Part shown: positions 26,079-34,635 of the stretch, one piece after another
Position numbering within the stretch: the stretch's first letter is position 1
Layout of the letters: each line of letters begins with the position of its first letter
Source: Paenibacillus massiliensis subsp. panacisoli DSM 21345
Lineage (GTDB): Bacteria > Bacillota > Bacilli > Paenibacillales > Paenibacillaceae
Length of the DNA stretch: 64,000 bases
Direction: 5' to 3'
Assembly (NCBI RefSeq): GCF_000426545.1
Contig: NZ_AUFO01000001.1
Span: 372,001 to 436,000, forward strand
The notes under the pieces: model-generated
Seen by the model: the letters and a program-made list of their open reading frames with translations, nothing else
What the model was told of the DNA's origin: nothing
Database searches by the model: none
Made by a program: the position numbers and the translations under genes

Positions 26079-28300
26079 TGATCGGACATCTGTTGAGCGG
26101 AAGGTATGAGATCATTGAACGTGTCGGCGGCGGAGGCATGGCGCTTGTCTACAAGGCCCAGGATATACTGCTGAATCGCTATGTGGCTGTCAAGGTGCTC
26201 CGTCAGCAGTTTGTGCATGATGAAGAGTTCATTCGTCGTTTCCGCAGGGAAGCCCAGTCTGCTGCGTCCCTATCTCATCCTAATGTGGTCAGTATTTATG
26301 ATGTTGGCCAGGAGGATGAGGTGCACTACATTGTAATGGAGTATGTAGAGGGGCAGAATTTGAACGAAATTATCAAAGAGCGCGCTCCGCTACAGGTGGA
26401 TGAGGCTGTTCGAATCGCTTCGCAAATCTGTGATGCACTTGAGCATGCCCACCAAAGCCAGATTATTCACCGGGATATTAAGCCTCATAATATTCTTATT
26501 GGACGGAATGGACGTGTCAAGGTAACCGATTTTGGTATCGCTAGAGCAGTAACCTCTACGACCATTACACAGACAGGCTCTGTTGTCGGTTCAGTGCATT
26601 ATTTTTCTCCTGAGCATGCAAAGGGCATTACAACTGGCGAGAAATCGGATTTATACTCATTAGGTATTGTATTGTATCAAATGCTCACGGCCCAGCTGCC
26701 ATTTTTGGGTGAAAGCCCGATCAGTGTGGCACTGAAGCATCTACAGGAGGAATTCGAGGAGCCGCGTCGTGTGAACCCGCTCATTCCTCAGAGTGTAGAG
26801 AACGTTATTCTGAAATCCATGCGTAAAAATCCGGATGAACGCTATCAGTCGGCTGATGAGATGCTAGCTGACCTGGAGACCTGTCTGCTGCCAGAGCGCA
26901 GGAACGAACCTAAAGCGGAGTTCTACGTGGAAGAAGACGTGGAGCAGACCCGAATTATCCCGGCAATCAAGCCGCATCAGCAGGGCATGTCCCAACGGAA
27001 CGGTGGAGGACGGGATTCATTGCAGGAAATGAAAGAGGATACAGCACTTGAGCAGCCGAAGAAGAAGAAACGTTTGGCCTTTTGGGTCACGCTAACGCTT
27101 GTAGTACTTGCGCTCATGGCCGTGCTGGTCGTCGTTGTTGATAAGGCATTTGAGGTTTCCGATGTCAAGGTGCCTAATCTGGTCACACAGACCGAGGAAC
27201 AAGCGAGAGCGACTTTGGCCGCACAAGGCCTGGAGCTGGCAGATCCGGTTCTGCAGGAGTATAAGGAAGGGATTGAACCCGGAATTATATTCAAGCAGAG
27301 CCAGCCCGAGGGGGCGCTAGTGAAGGAAGGCTCGCTTATCCAGGTGACAGTCGGTACGGAGAAGCCACTCACGCCAATGCCTAGTGTAACCGGGCAATCC
27401 TATGACGATGCAGTCAGCTTGCTGGTATCCAAGGGGATAACCGAGGATCGTATCAAGCAAAAGCAGGTCTTTGACGACTCGGCAGATGAAGGGACCGTTA
27501 CGGATCAGATTCCGGCAGCAAATGAGGAATTCAATCCGGATGAGGTACAGGTGACGTTGTCCGTTAGTAAAGGCTCTGAGACAATAGCTATGCCTGATCT
27601 TACGAACAAGTCCAGAGCTGAAGCGGAGAAGGAATTGAGTGATGCGAAGCTAAAGCTTGTCTCGGTGAAGGAAGAGACTAGCTACGAGATTGAGCAGGGC
27701 AAGGTTACGAAGCAGTGGCCATTCGAACCAGGTGCAGACGTGGCTCCAGGCTCCGAGATTACAATCTATGTGAGTACAGGATACCCACCAGAAGCGATCA
27801 AGGTGCCATTCCAGCTGCCATTAGTACCAGCAGAGGAAGGCAAGAATGCCAAGATCAAAGTGACTGTTACCGATGCCCGTGGCGATAATCAGGACTGGGG
27901 AACAAGAACCCTCAATACCACGCAGATTGTCACCGTCGATCTGCTGCTGCGTCCGAACAAGGATGCGGTCGTCTCCGTGACACGTGATGGCAAATTCGTA
28001 GATAACTTTATCGTAACATACGTTGATGCCAAGAATGGTACCGTTCAAATGCCACAAGTCGCTCCACCTGCGGGCACGGAGCCAGAGATACCGCCTGTAG
28101 AGGAAGAAGCAGATCCTGCAGTTACTCCAGAGCAACCGGATGCTACGGGTGGGGAGAATGGTGGCGAGACGACTGATCCTTCAGCTATGAATAACGGTAA
28201 TGGAGCGAATAGCACAATCAAGCAGGCAAGCCAGCATGTGGGACGTGGGAATGGAAATGGCAACGGTAATGATAACGGAAATGGAAATGGTAATAATTGA
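26075..28300 (+). CDS. prkC: PrkC, PASTA-domain Ser/Thr protein kinase
   Basis: Membrane kinase that senses muropeptides and controls cell-wall growth, germination and translation. 741 aa. The kinase domain (about 8-270) has the glycine loop, Lys40 ('VAVKVL'), catalytic 'HRDIKPHN' with Asp134, 'DFGIA' and an activation loop rich in Thr. A charged juxtamembrane part and one membrane helix (about 335-355) are followed by three PASTA repeats ('VPNLVTQT', 'MPSVTGQS', 'MPDLTNKS') and a beta-type domain. The last 50 residues are Gly/Asn-rich ('GNGNGNGND'), an unusual repetitive extracellular tail. Confidence 0.95.
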   Translation: MMIGHLLSGRYEIIERVGGGGMALVYKAQDILLNRYVAVKVLRQQFVHDEEFIRRFRREAQSAASLSHPNVVSIYDVGQEDEVHYIVMEYVEGQNLNEIIKERAPLQVDEAVRIASQICDALEHAHQSQIIHRDIKPHNILIGRNGRVKVTDFGIARAVTSTTITQTGSVVGSVHYFSPEHAKGITTGEKSDLYSLGIVLYQMLTAQLPFLGESPISVALKHLQEEFEEPRRVNPLIPQSVENVILKSMRKNPDERYQSADEMLADLETCLLPERRNEPKAEFYVEEDVEQTRIIPAIKPHQQGMSQRNGGGRDSLQEMKEDTALEQPKKKKRLAFWVTLTLVVLALMAVLVVVVDKAFEVSDVKVPNLVTQTEEQARATLAAQGLELADPVLQEYKEGIEPGIIFKQSQPEGALVKEGSLIQVTVGTEKPLTPMPSVTGQSYDDAVSLLVSKGITEDRIKQKQVFDDSADEGTVTDQIPAANEEFNPDEVQVTLSVSKGSETIAMPDLTNKSRAEAEKELSDAKLKLVSVKEETSYEIEQGKVTKQWPFEPGADVAPGSEITIYVSTGYPPEAIKVPFQLPLVPAEEGKNAKIKVTVTDARGDNQDWGTRTLNTTQIVTVDLLLRPNKDAVVSVTRDGKFVDNFIVTYVDAKNGTVQMPQVAPPAGTEPEIPPVEEEADPAVTPEQPDATGGENGGETTDPSAMNNGNGANSTIKQASQHVGRGNGNGNGNDNGNGNGNN

Positions 28301-28355
28301 AAGCATGACAAAAACGCAACACCAGCAATAACGATATTTGATAGGCTACAACATC

Positions 28356-28389
28356 GCTCAGGCAGGATTCTTCTAGATCCTGCCTGAGC
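28356..28389 (+). other. Strong hairpin between prkC and rsgA
   Basis: 13-bp perfect stem GCTCAGGCAGGAT and complement with an 8-nt loop. There is no T-run, so it is more likely a processing or stabilising element than a terminator. Confidence 0.55.
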
Positions 28390-28423
28390 CGACTGACTCA
28401 ACAAAAGGAGGACATCCTGATAT

Positions 28424-29341
28424 ATGCCTGAAGGCCGGATTATTAAGGCGCTAAGCGGATATTATTATGCCGCTCCTGTGGATGAGCAAGGAGCTCTTCT
28501 ACCGAACGAACCTGTGACTCAGTGCCGTGCGCGAGGAATTTTCAAGAAAAGAGGAGTCTCGCCATTGGTGGGGGATCGTGTGATGTATTCTCATACCGAG
28601 AATGGGGAAGGGATGATCGATGAGCTTCATCCGAGAAGCACAGAACTGATTCGTCCCCCTGTAGCCAATACGACGCTCGCTGTTTTGGTATTCTCGCTGC
28701 GTGAGCCTGACCTCAACCTCCCATTAATGGACAAGTTCCTGGTTCACATTGAGCATGCAGGTCTGGATACGATTATTTGTCTCACGAAGCGTGACTTGTT
28801 GGAGCAACAGGTACAGAATGACACTGCTCTAGATGCGGTGCGAGAGCTCTATGAGCAGATTGGATACCGGGTGCTGGTGACCAGTTCGGTTACAGGAGAA
28901 GGTACACAGGAACTAAAAGCCATGCTGGCTGGAGAGATTAGTGTCTTTTCGGGGCAATCCGGTGTTGGTAAATCCTCCATGCTGAATGCACTTGTACCCG
29001 GGCTTGCTCTGGAGACGAGCGCCATTAGCAATAAGCTGGGCAGAGGACGGCACACGACCAGACATGTGGAGCTGATTCCGCTCGATCATGGTGGTCTGGT
29101 AGCCGATACTCCTGGCTTTAGCCAGTTAGATTTTCTTGAGCTTGGCGTGGAGGAATTGTCTGTATGCTTCCGGGAGTTCTCAGAGCGGTCGGCGGATTGC
29201 AAGTTCCGAGCCTGTACACACATCCATGAACCGGATTGTAAGGTCCGAGATGCTGTTGAGAGCGGAGAGATTGCTCGCAGCCGATATAGCAGCTATGTGC
29301 AGTTCATGGAGGAAATGAAAGAGAAGAAGCGGAGGTACTGA
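28424..29341 (+). CDS. rsgA: Ribosome biogenesis GTPase RsgA (YloQ/CpgA)
   Basis: Circularly permuted GTPase that checks maturation of the 30S subunit. 305 aa. Order: OB-fold ('MPEGRIIKALSGYYYA'), G4 'LTKRDLL', G5, then G1 'SGQSGVGKSSMLNAL', G2 'RHTTRHVEL', G3 'DTPGFSQL', and the C-terminal zinc site 'DCKFRACTHIHEPDC'. AAAGGAGG lies 12 nt before the ATG, slightly long. rpe follows 4 nt after the stop, so they are co-expressed. In B. subtilis CpgA is a PrkC substrate, which matches the neighbour. Confidence 0.94.
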   Translation: MPEGRIIKALSGYYYAAPVDEQGALLPNEPVTQCRARGIFKKRGVSPLVGDRVMYSHTENGEGMIDELHPRSTELIRPPVANTTLAVLVFSLREPDLNLPLMDKFLVHIEHAGLDTIICLTKRDLLEQQVQNDTALDAVRELYEQIGYRVLVTSSVTGEGTQELKAMLAGEISVFSGQSGVGKSSMLNALVPGLALETSAISNKLGRGRHTTRHVELIPLDHGGLVADTPGFSQLDFLELGVEELSVCFREFSERSADCKFRACTHIHEPDCKVRDAVESGEIARSRYSSYVQFMEEMKEKKRRY

Positions 29342-29345
29342 AGCT

Positions 29346-30014
29346 ATGGTAAAGATCGCGCCATCGATTTTGTCAGCAGATTTTGCCCGACTGGGCAGTG
29401 AGGTAGCTGCGGCTGAGGCTGGAGGTGGAGACTGGATTCACGTGGACGTTATGGATGGTCATTTTGTGCCTAATATAACCTTGGGATCAGCCATTACGGC
29501 GGCGATCCGCCCGTATACGAATCTTCCGCTTGATGTTCATTTAATGATTGAGCAGCCAGAGCGCTATGTTACGGATTTCATCAAGGCTGGAGCTAATGTT
29601 GTGACGGTGCATGCGGAGGCCTGCACGCATCTGCATCGAGTGCTGCATATGATCAAGGAGCAGGGGGCATTGTGCGGAGTGGCCCTGAATCCGGGCACTT
29701 CTCCATATGTCATTAAGGAAGTACTGAATGATGTGGATATGGTGCTGGTGATGACGGTCAATCCAGGCTTTGGAGGACAATCCTTCATTCCAGGCACGCT
29801 CGGAAAAATCAGACAAATCCGTTCTTGGCTTAATGAGCTGGGGCGTCCAGACGTACATATTGAAGTGGATGGCGGTATAGCCGAGTCCACCGCAGCTCTG
29901 GTAGCGGAGGCAGGCGCTGATGTTCTAGTGGCTGGCAGTGCCGTGTTCGGACGAGAGGATCGTGCCGCTGCCATTGCTTCGATCCGCGCACATGCTGAGG
30001 GTCGAGTACTCTGA
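29346..30014 (+). CDS. rpe: Ribulose-phosphate 3-epimerase
   Basis: Pentose-phosphate enzyme, 222 aa. The family motifs are complete: 'IAPSILSADFARLG', metal ligands in 'HVDVMDGHFVPNITLG' and 'DVHLMIE', the phosphate and metal site 'MTVNPGFGGQSFI', and 'EVDGGI'. It is directly downstream of rsgA. In B. subtilis thiN follows; here a spacer and a Rid-like gene follow instead. Confidence 0.95.
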   Translation: MVKIAPSILSADFARLGSEVAAAEAGGGDWIHVDVMDGHFVPNITLGSAITAAIRPYTNLPLDVHLMIEQPERYVTDFIKAGANVVTVHAEACTHLHRVLHMIKEQGALCGVALNPGTSPYVIKEVLNDVDMVLVMTVNPGFGGQSFIPGTLGKIRQIRSWLNELGRPDVHIEVDGGIAESTAALVAEAGADVLVAGSAVFGREDRAAAIASIRAHAEGRVL

Positions 30015-30402
30015 TCTTTGGTTGAAGGCATTTTCTCATGAGACGGTATAATAATATATCTGAATAGTATAAATTAAACTGGTGCCCCTTGACGAGAATG
30101 TCATGTCCGATGCAAACAGGCCCTGTTCTACCTTCTGTTAGACAAGGGCCTGTTTGCTGTTCAATTCGTAGTGTGCTAGAATCATTGGCAGGGTTTATTT
30201 AATAACCTTATCAATTTGTGGAGAGGAGCTGCCCAGGCATGAAGAAAAGAACACTACACTCGCTAGCTGTTGGCTATGGGTACTCTACTGCTGTCTTTTT
30301 CTAGAATTCTGACAACGGGATCAGTCTGTCCAATGACAGATGTATCTCAGGGCTACTAGAGAAGACAAGCAGGACAATCCAAATTGATGAGGTGGATGTA
30401 TA
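30015..30402 (+). other. Spacer with hairpin and a possible broken leader peptide
   Basis: It holds a 12-bp stem GCAAACAGGCCC/GGGCCTGTTTGC (30112-30123 and 30146-30157) without a T-run. At 30239-30304 is a 21-codon frame starting MKKRTLHSLAVGYG with GGAGAGGAG 11 nt upstream. Shifting frame after Gly14 would continue as a hydrophobic lipoprotein-like signal (TLLLSFSRILTTGSVC) before a stop, so it could be a decayed lipoprotein gene. Nothing else is seen. Confidence 0.35.
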
Positions 30403-30801
30403 ATGAACAACACAACAATAACACGACGGAATCCAGAGGGTGTGCCAGCGCCTGTCGGCCAGTACACGCATATCACCCGCATTCCTAGAAATGCCGAGCT
30501 GTTCGTGACTTCAGGTCAAGTAGGAGTCGATTCACAGGGACAATTCCCTGAGTCCATGAAGGAACAGATCAGCAATACGTTTCGCAACATTCAGATGGTG
30601 CTTGCATCTGAGCAGCTAACTGCCTCCGATGTCATCAAGGTGAATATATGGGCTGTTGACAAGATTGATTGGGAGCATTTATATGCTGAGTGGGGACGGC
30701 TATTCAGCGAGACCTTTCCGGCGATGACCATTGGCTACATATCGGAGCTAGGCTTGCCAGAGATCAAGATTGAGATCGAGATCTGGGCAGCCAAGGTATA
30801 A
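30403..30801 (+). CDS. Rid (YjgF/YER057c/UK114) family protein without the catalytic arginine
   Basis: 132 aa with the chorismate-mutase-like Rid fold ('GQVGVDSQGQFPESMKEQISNTFRNIQMVL' and 'EIKIEIEIWAAK'). RidA deaminases need an Arg in the 'PARTxVxV' segment. The matching place here reads 'PAMTIGYISELGLP', so Arg is replaced by Met and imine hydrolysis as in RidA is unlikely. It belongs to one of the uncharacterised Rid subgroups. No SD of good match sits before the ATG (GATGAGGTGG at 7-10 nt is moderate). It is the last gene before a terminator. Confidence 0.82.
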   Translation: MNNTTITRRNPEGVPAPVGQYTHITRIPRNAELFVTSGQVGVDSQGQFPESMKEQISNTFRNIQMVLASEQLTASDVIKVNIWAVDKIDWEHLYAEWGRLFSETFPAMTIGYISELGLPEIKIEIEIWAAKV

Positions 30802-30860
30802 GCTGACAGGCAATACTGTCCGTTAGAAAGTCATAGGCCTGAAGACTGATGCATAGATAT

Positions 30861-30896
30861 GGTTACATGAGGGTGTTCTCATGTAGCCTTTTTTTA
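30861..30896 (+). terminator. Terminator after the Rid-family gene
   Basis: 11-bp stem GGTTACATGAG/CTCATGTAGCC (one G-T) with a 6-nt loop, followed by a seven-T run. Confidence 0.92.
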
Positions 30897-30968
30897 TGGG
30901 GCAACAACTTGCAATCGGGTGCATAGACTAGGATGAATGATGCATGAGGATGATGGGGAGGGTGAAGC

Positions 30969-31049
30969 ATGAAGTTTTATACAATCAAGCTGCCGAAGTT
31001 CCTGGGAGGTTTTGTGAAGGCGATCCTGAATACATTTCAGAAAAACTGA
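30969..31049 (+). CDS. spoVM: SpoVM, spore coat assembly amphipathic peptide (26 aa)
   Basis: A 26-codon frame starting MKFYTIKLPKFLGG and ending LNTFQKN matches B. subtilis SpoVM in length and nearly every position of the first 14 residues. SpoVM is a sigma-E-dependent amphipathic helix that recognises the curved forespore membrane and recruits SpoIVA. GGGGAGGGTG lies 6 nt upstream of the ATG. A CATAGACT element at 30922 could be a sigma-E-type -10 (CATAnAnT), but I see no good -35. It sits just before rpmB, the conserved B. subtilis location. Confidence 0.93.
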   Translation: MKFYTIKLPKFLGGFVKAILNTFQKN

Positions 31050-31295
31050 AGGACATGCAAAGTGGCACATACAGGCATGTTCCCTGTACAGGCTGCAGAT
31101 GCGGGCGGGCTGCCGAGAACGGGTGAACACACGGGATCATGCCTCATGTCCATTTGAGCTGATATCCCAAACCACTGCTGATCAGGGATATCCTCAAGGG
31201 AGACTGAATGACTCCAGTGATAGCCTGTGCTCTGCAGTATGTCTTTACCATATCAGGGAGAAGGGGGCGCTGGGGTCCATACTTTCTGATATAAC

Positions 31296-31328
31296 CAAAA
31301 AAGCACCCGTTCATGACGAGGTGCCTTT
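31296..31328 (-). terminator. Terminator of rpmB
   Basis: On the minus strand, stem GCACC/GGTGC with flanking A and T runs ends in TTTTTT, 21 nt past the rpmB stop. It may also serve the plus strand after spoVM. Confidence 0.75.
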
Positions 31329-31349
31329 TGCTTATACATATTAATTGCC

Positions 31350-31538
31350 TTATACGCGTGTTACTTTGCCAGCTTTCAGCGCGCGCGTGCTAACGAATAC
31401 ACGTTTTGGCTTACCGTTCACCAGGATGCGAACTTTTTGCACATTAACGCCCCAAGTACGGCGGTTACGGTTGTTAGCGTGAGAAACGTGGTTACCACTT
31501 CCAGGTTTCTTACCTGTCACATAACATTTACGAGACAT
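31350..31538 (-). CDS. rpmB: Ribosomal protein L28
   Basis: 62 aa, [27 protein letters not shown]..., matching bL28. This is a zinc-free type, lacking the second CxxC. The ATG at 31538 has AGGAGGTG 6 nt upstream on the minus strand; a GTG at 31547 lies inside that site and is rejected. It is transcribed against the surrounding cluster, as in B. subtilis. Its promoter candidate lies about 95-125 nt upstream. Confidence 0.95.
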   Translation of the reverse strand: MSRKCYVTGKKPGSGNHVSHANNRNRRTWGVNVQKVRILVNGKPKRVFVSTRALKAGKVTRV

Positions 31539-31933
31539 AGATTCCACCTCCTATTCTAAAAATAACCCTTACAGAGGCCAGTTGCTTTTTATTCGTGAGT
31601 TGTATTACTCTCAACAAAACAATACTTGAATATCATATCATAGTTAAAAAACCTTCGTCAATATATCCAAAAACTTTATTTATTTCTATTGCACGTTATA
31701 GTACAATATTGAGTAGTCCATCATACTCCAGGTGACAAATTGACATATTAATAATGGAAAGCCTTACCGGCCTGGGCCAGGCATGACCCGGGCTATAGAT
31801 GTTGGTCTTATTACATGTGCTGCCCACATGTCGGCGGCTTCATATTTACTCTAAGTAATGATCAGATCGACGATACGGCCACTTGGTGTATACCTGAGGA
31901 CGATATGCATAAAGCGAGGAAGGGGAATTCTCA
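31539..31933. promoter_or_regulatory. Divergent spacer rpmB/fakA with rpmB promoter
   Basis: On the minus strand TTGACG (31656-31661), 18 nt, TATGAT (31632-31637) is a good sigma-A promoter for rpmB. In B. subtilis an asp23-family gene (yloU) lies at this place before yloV. Here no such frame exists on either strand, so it is absent from this locus. Confidence 0.6.
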
Positions 31934-33733
31934 TTGAGTAAGCGTTCTTTGAATGGAACAGATTTTACCGCAATGGTGTTAGCCGGAGCGGAACAATTGC
32001 AACAGCATGCCGAGCACGTCAATTCCCTGAATGTATTCCCGGTGCCTGATGGTGATACGGGAACGAATATGAATCTGACAATGAATGCAGGCGTAGCCGA
32101 GATCACGAAAGGAGATTCTGTATCGATTGGTGTGATGTCAGGGATTCTTTCCAAAGGCCTGCTGATGGGGGCTCGCGGAAATTCAGGGGTAATTCTGTCT
32201 CAGTTGTTTCGCGGGTTTAGCCGTTACGCTGCCCCATACGAGGAATTGAATACTCTGCAATTCGCAGCCGCCTTGCAAAGCGGTGTGGATGCTGCCTACA
32301 AGGCAGTGGTGAAGCCCGTAGAAGGAACCATTCTGACCGTTGCGAAGGAAGCTGCCAAGCATGCCGTATATTATGCCCGTCGGGCCAATGATATTCCGGA
32401 GCTCATGGCAGAGGTGCTGTCCAAGGCGAAGGAAGCGCTCGCCATGACACAGGAGATGCTGCCTGTACTCAAGCAGGTGGGTGTCGTTGATTCTGGTGGA
32501 CAAGGGCTTGTATATATTTATGAAGGATTCATGCAGTATCTCTCCAGCGGAACGACAGCTACAGGACAGGTTCGCCATACGGCTGCATCGACAACGTCAG
32601 CTTCAGCGGTCTCGCCAGTAGCAGGCTCTGTACCGACATCGGTAGTGGCTCCATCCTATGATGCTCCATTATCCGCGCAAGCCAAGCTGGAGACAGAGCA
32701 TATTGAGTTCCTGTACGATATGGAGTTCTTCATCAATCGCCATCTGGGCGAATCGAATGGACAGCCATTTGATGAGGAGAAATTCGAGAAAGCGTTATCA
32801 GTGAATGGTGATTCCATTATCGTCATTGCGGATGAGGATATCGTCAAGGTACATGTTCACTCCAAGGCTCCAGGAGAGGTCCTTAATTTGGCACTCCAAT
32901 ATGGGGAGATCACCCAGATTCGTATCCTGAACATGCGCGAGCAGCACCGTGAACTGCTAACAGCGGGTATGGACGTGGCTCCTGCGCCAGAATGGTTCGC
33001 TGAGATTCCGGCAGAGCCTGCACGCACGGTGGAGCCTTCCGAATTGCCTGCTCATGAGCTGGCCCCGCATGGCTTCATTGCCGTATCGCCGGGTGAAGGC
33101 ATTACGAACATTTTCCGGAGCATGGGCGTAGATGTAGTGCTGTCTGGAGGACAGACAATGAATCCGAGCACGGAGGACTTCGTGAATGCGGTCCGTTCCA
33201 TCGCGGCGGAGTACATCTACATCCTGCCGAACAACTCTAATATTATTCTTGCTGCTGAGCAGGCACGTGAGCTATTGGAGGATGAGCGCCAGGTATTCGT
33301 TATTCCGAGCAAGACCATTCCGCAGGGAATTGCGGCAGCGTTTGCTTTCCAGGAGGAAGAGAGCTTCGGTGTAAATCTGGAAAATATGGCAGAGGCAGTT
33401 ACTCGGGTGCAATCCGGGCAGGTGACTTATGCAGTGCGTGACACGGTACTTGATGAGATGGAGATCAAGGCCGGACACTATATCGGGATTCACAATTCCA
33501 AGATTGTAGCTACCGAGGAGCAATTGATTCCTACCTGCCGTGAGCTGTTGTCCAAGATGCTCGGCAGTGTGGATGAAGCGGTGCTTGTAATGATGCTGAC
33601 AGGCTCGGATAGCGACCCAGCCGAGACCGAGGAGCTCGTATCCTGGATTGAGCAAGAGTATCCGGGGATCGACATTGAAGTACATGATGGAGGTCAGCCG
33701 ATCTACTCATACCTGTTCTCGGTAGAATCCTGA
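31934..33733 (+). CDS. fakA: FakA, fatty acid kinase ATP-binding subunit (DAK2/DhaL, YloV)
   Basis: 599 aa. Phosphorylates FakB-bound fatty acids for entry into phospholipid synthesis. The N-terminal DhaL domain (about 1-205) has 'NVFPVPDGDTGTNM' and 'GARGNSGVILSQLFRG', which bind ATP-Mg. A linker rich in Ser/Thr/Ala (about 210-250) precedes the middle and C-terminal domain that contacts FakB. TTG 31934 is the start: AGGAAGGGG is 7-8 nt upstream and the protein begins like homologues. A DegV-family (FakB) gene follows immediately. Confidence 0.92.
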   Translation: MSKRSLNGTDFTAMVLAGAEQLQQHAEHVNSLNVFPVPDGDTGTNMNLTMNAGVAEITKGDSVSIGVMSGILSKGLLMGARGNSGVILSQLFRGFSRYAAPYEELNTLQFAAALQSGVDAAYKAVVKPVEGTILTVAKEAAKHAVYYARRANDIPELMAEVLSKAKEALAMTQEMLPVLKQVGVVDSGGQGLVYIYEGFMQYLSSGTTATGQVRHTAASTTSASAVSPVAGSVPTSVVAPSYDAPLSAQAKLETEHIEFLYDMEFFINRHLGESNGQPFDEEKFEKALSVNGDSIIVIADEDIVKVHVHSKAPGEVLNLALQYGEITQIRILNMREQHRELLTAGMDVAPAPEWFAEIPAEPARTVEPSELPAHELAPHGFIAVSPGEGITNIFRSMGVDVVLSGGQTMNPSTEDFVNAVRSIAAEYIYILPNNSNIILAAEQARELLEDERQVFVIPSKTIPQGIAAAFAFQEEESFGVNLENMAEAVTRVQSGQVTYAVRDTVLDEMEIKAGHYIGIHNSKIVATEEQLIPTCRELLSKMLGSVDEAVLVMMLTGSDSDPAETEELVSWIEQEYPGIDIEVHDGGQPIYSYLFSVES

Positions 33734-33765
33734 TATCAATCTGATTGCAGAGAGGGGACGGACGG

Positions 33766-34632
33766 ATGAGCCGGACATTTATCGTAACGGACAGCACGGC
33801 TGATATACCTGCAGACCTGGTTAAGCAGTGGGGAATTCATGTAGTGCCGCTCACAGTCATGTTCGGTGACCAAGCCTATCTCGATGGAGTGGAGATGTCT
33901 GCCGGACAGTTCTATGAACGACTCGTTCAAGCGGCAGAGCTGCCTACCACATCCCAGCCATCTCCTGCGGAGTTTCTCAAGGTCTATAGCGAAATTCTGG
34001 AGCAGCACCCTGATGCTCATATTGTGTCTATTCACCTATCTTCCGGAGTGAGTGGCACGTACCAATCCGCGAGACTGGCCGTTACCATGCTGGAACGTGA
34101 AGAAGCTGTAACGACGGTAGACTCCAAATCCGCTTCATTCGGCTATGGTGCATTGGTTGTTCAGGCAGCCAAGCTGGCTTCAAATGGAGCGGACAAGGAT
34201 GCCATTCTGCGTGAGCTGGAGCGGATGGGAGAGCAGAGACGTTTGTTTTTCCTCGTAGATACGCTGCAGTATCTCCAAAAGGGCGGCCGGATCGGCAAAG
34301 CCGCTGCTATGATCGGCACACTGTTGAACATCAAGCCCATTCTGTCCATCGACCAGGAAGGGATCATCTACTCGATGGAGAAGGCGAGAGGACAGAGAAA
34401 AGCGATGTTGCGTATTGTCGAGATGCTAGAAGCTGATTTGCAGGGACAAAAAATTAATGTGGCTGTAGGCCATACCGCGAATCAAGCCTCTACCGATACC
34501 CTGCTTCAGCTATTGCGTGAGCGTTTTGCTGTGGAAGAGGTGCAGTACAGTGAGATTGGTGCTGTCATTGGCACCCATGTGGGTCCTGGTACACTTGCTG
34601 TCTACGCGTGGCCTGCAGGAGATGAGGTCTGA
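33766..34632 (+). CDS. DegV family fatty-acid-binding protein (FakB-like)
   Basis: 288 aa, DegV fold. The family's 'IVTDSTADIPADL' at the N-terminus and 'SSGVSGTYQSARLA' (Ser/Thr near the carboxylate) are present, as are 'DTLQYLQKGGRIGKAAAMIG' and the C-terminal 'HVGPGTLAVYA' with the conserved His. It binds a fatty acid and presents it to FakA, encoded just upstream. ATG 33766 with GAGGGGACGG is preferred over the in-frame TTG 33745. Acyl-chain specificity cannot be predicted. Confidence 0.9.
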   Translation: MSRTFIVTDSTADIPADLVKQWGIHVVPLTVMFGDQAYLDGVEMSAGQFYERLVQAAELPTTSQPSPAEFLKVYSEILEQHPDAHIVSIHLSSGVSGTYQSARLAVTMLEREEAVTTVDSKSASFGYGALVVQAAKLASNGADKDAILRELERMGEQRRLFFLVDTLQYLQKGGRIGKAAAMIGTLLNIKPILSIDQEGIIYSMEKARGQRKAMLRIVEMLEADLQGQKINVAVGHTANQASTDTLLQLLRERFAVEEVQYSEIGAVIGTHVGPGTLAVYAWPAGDEV

Positions 34633-34635
34633 GGT

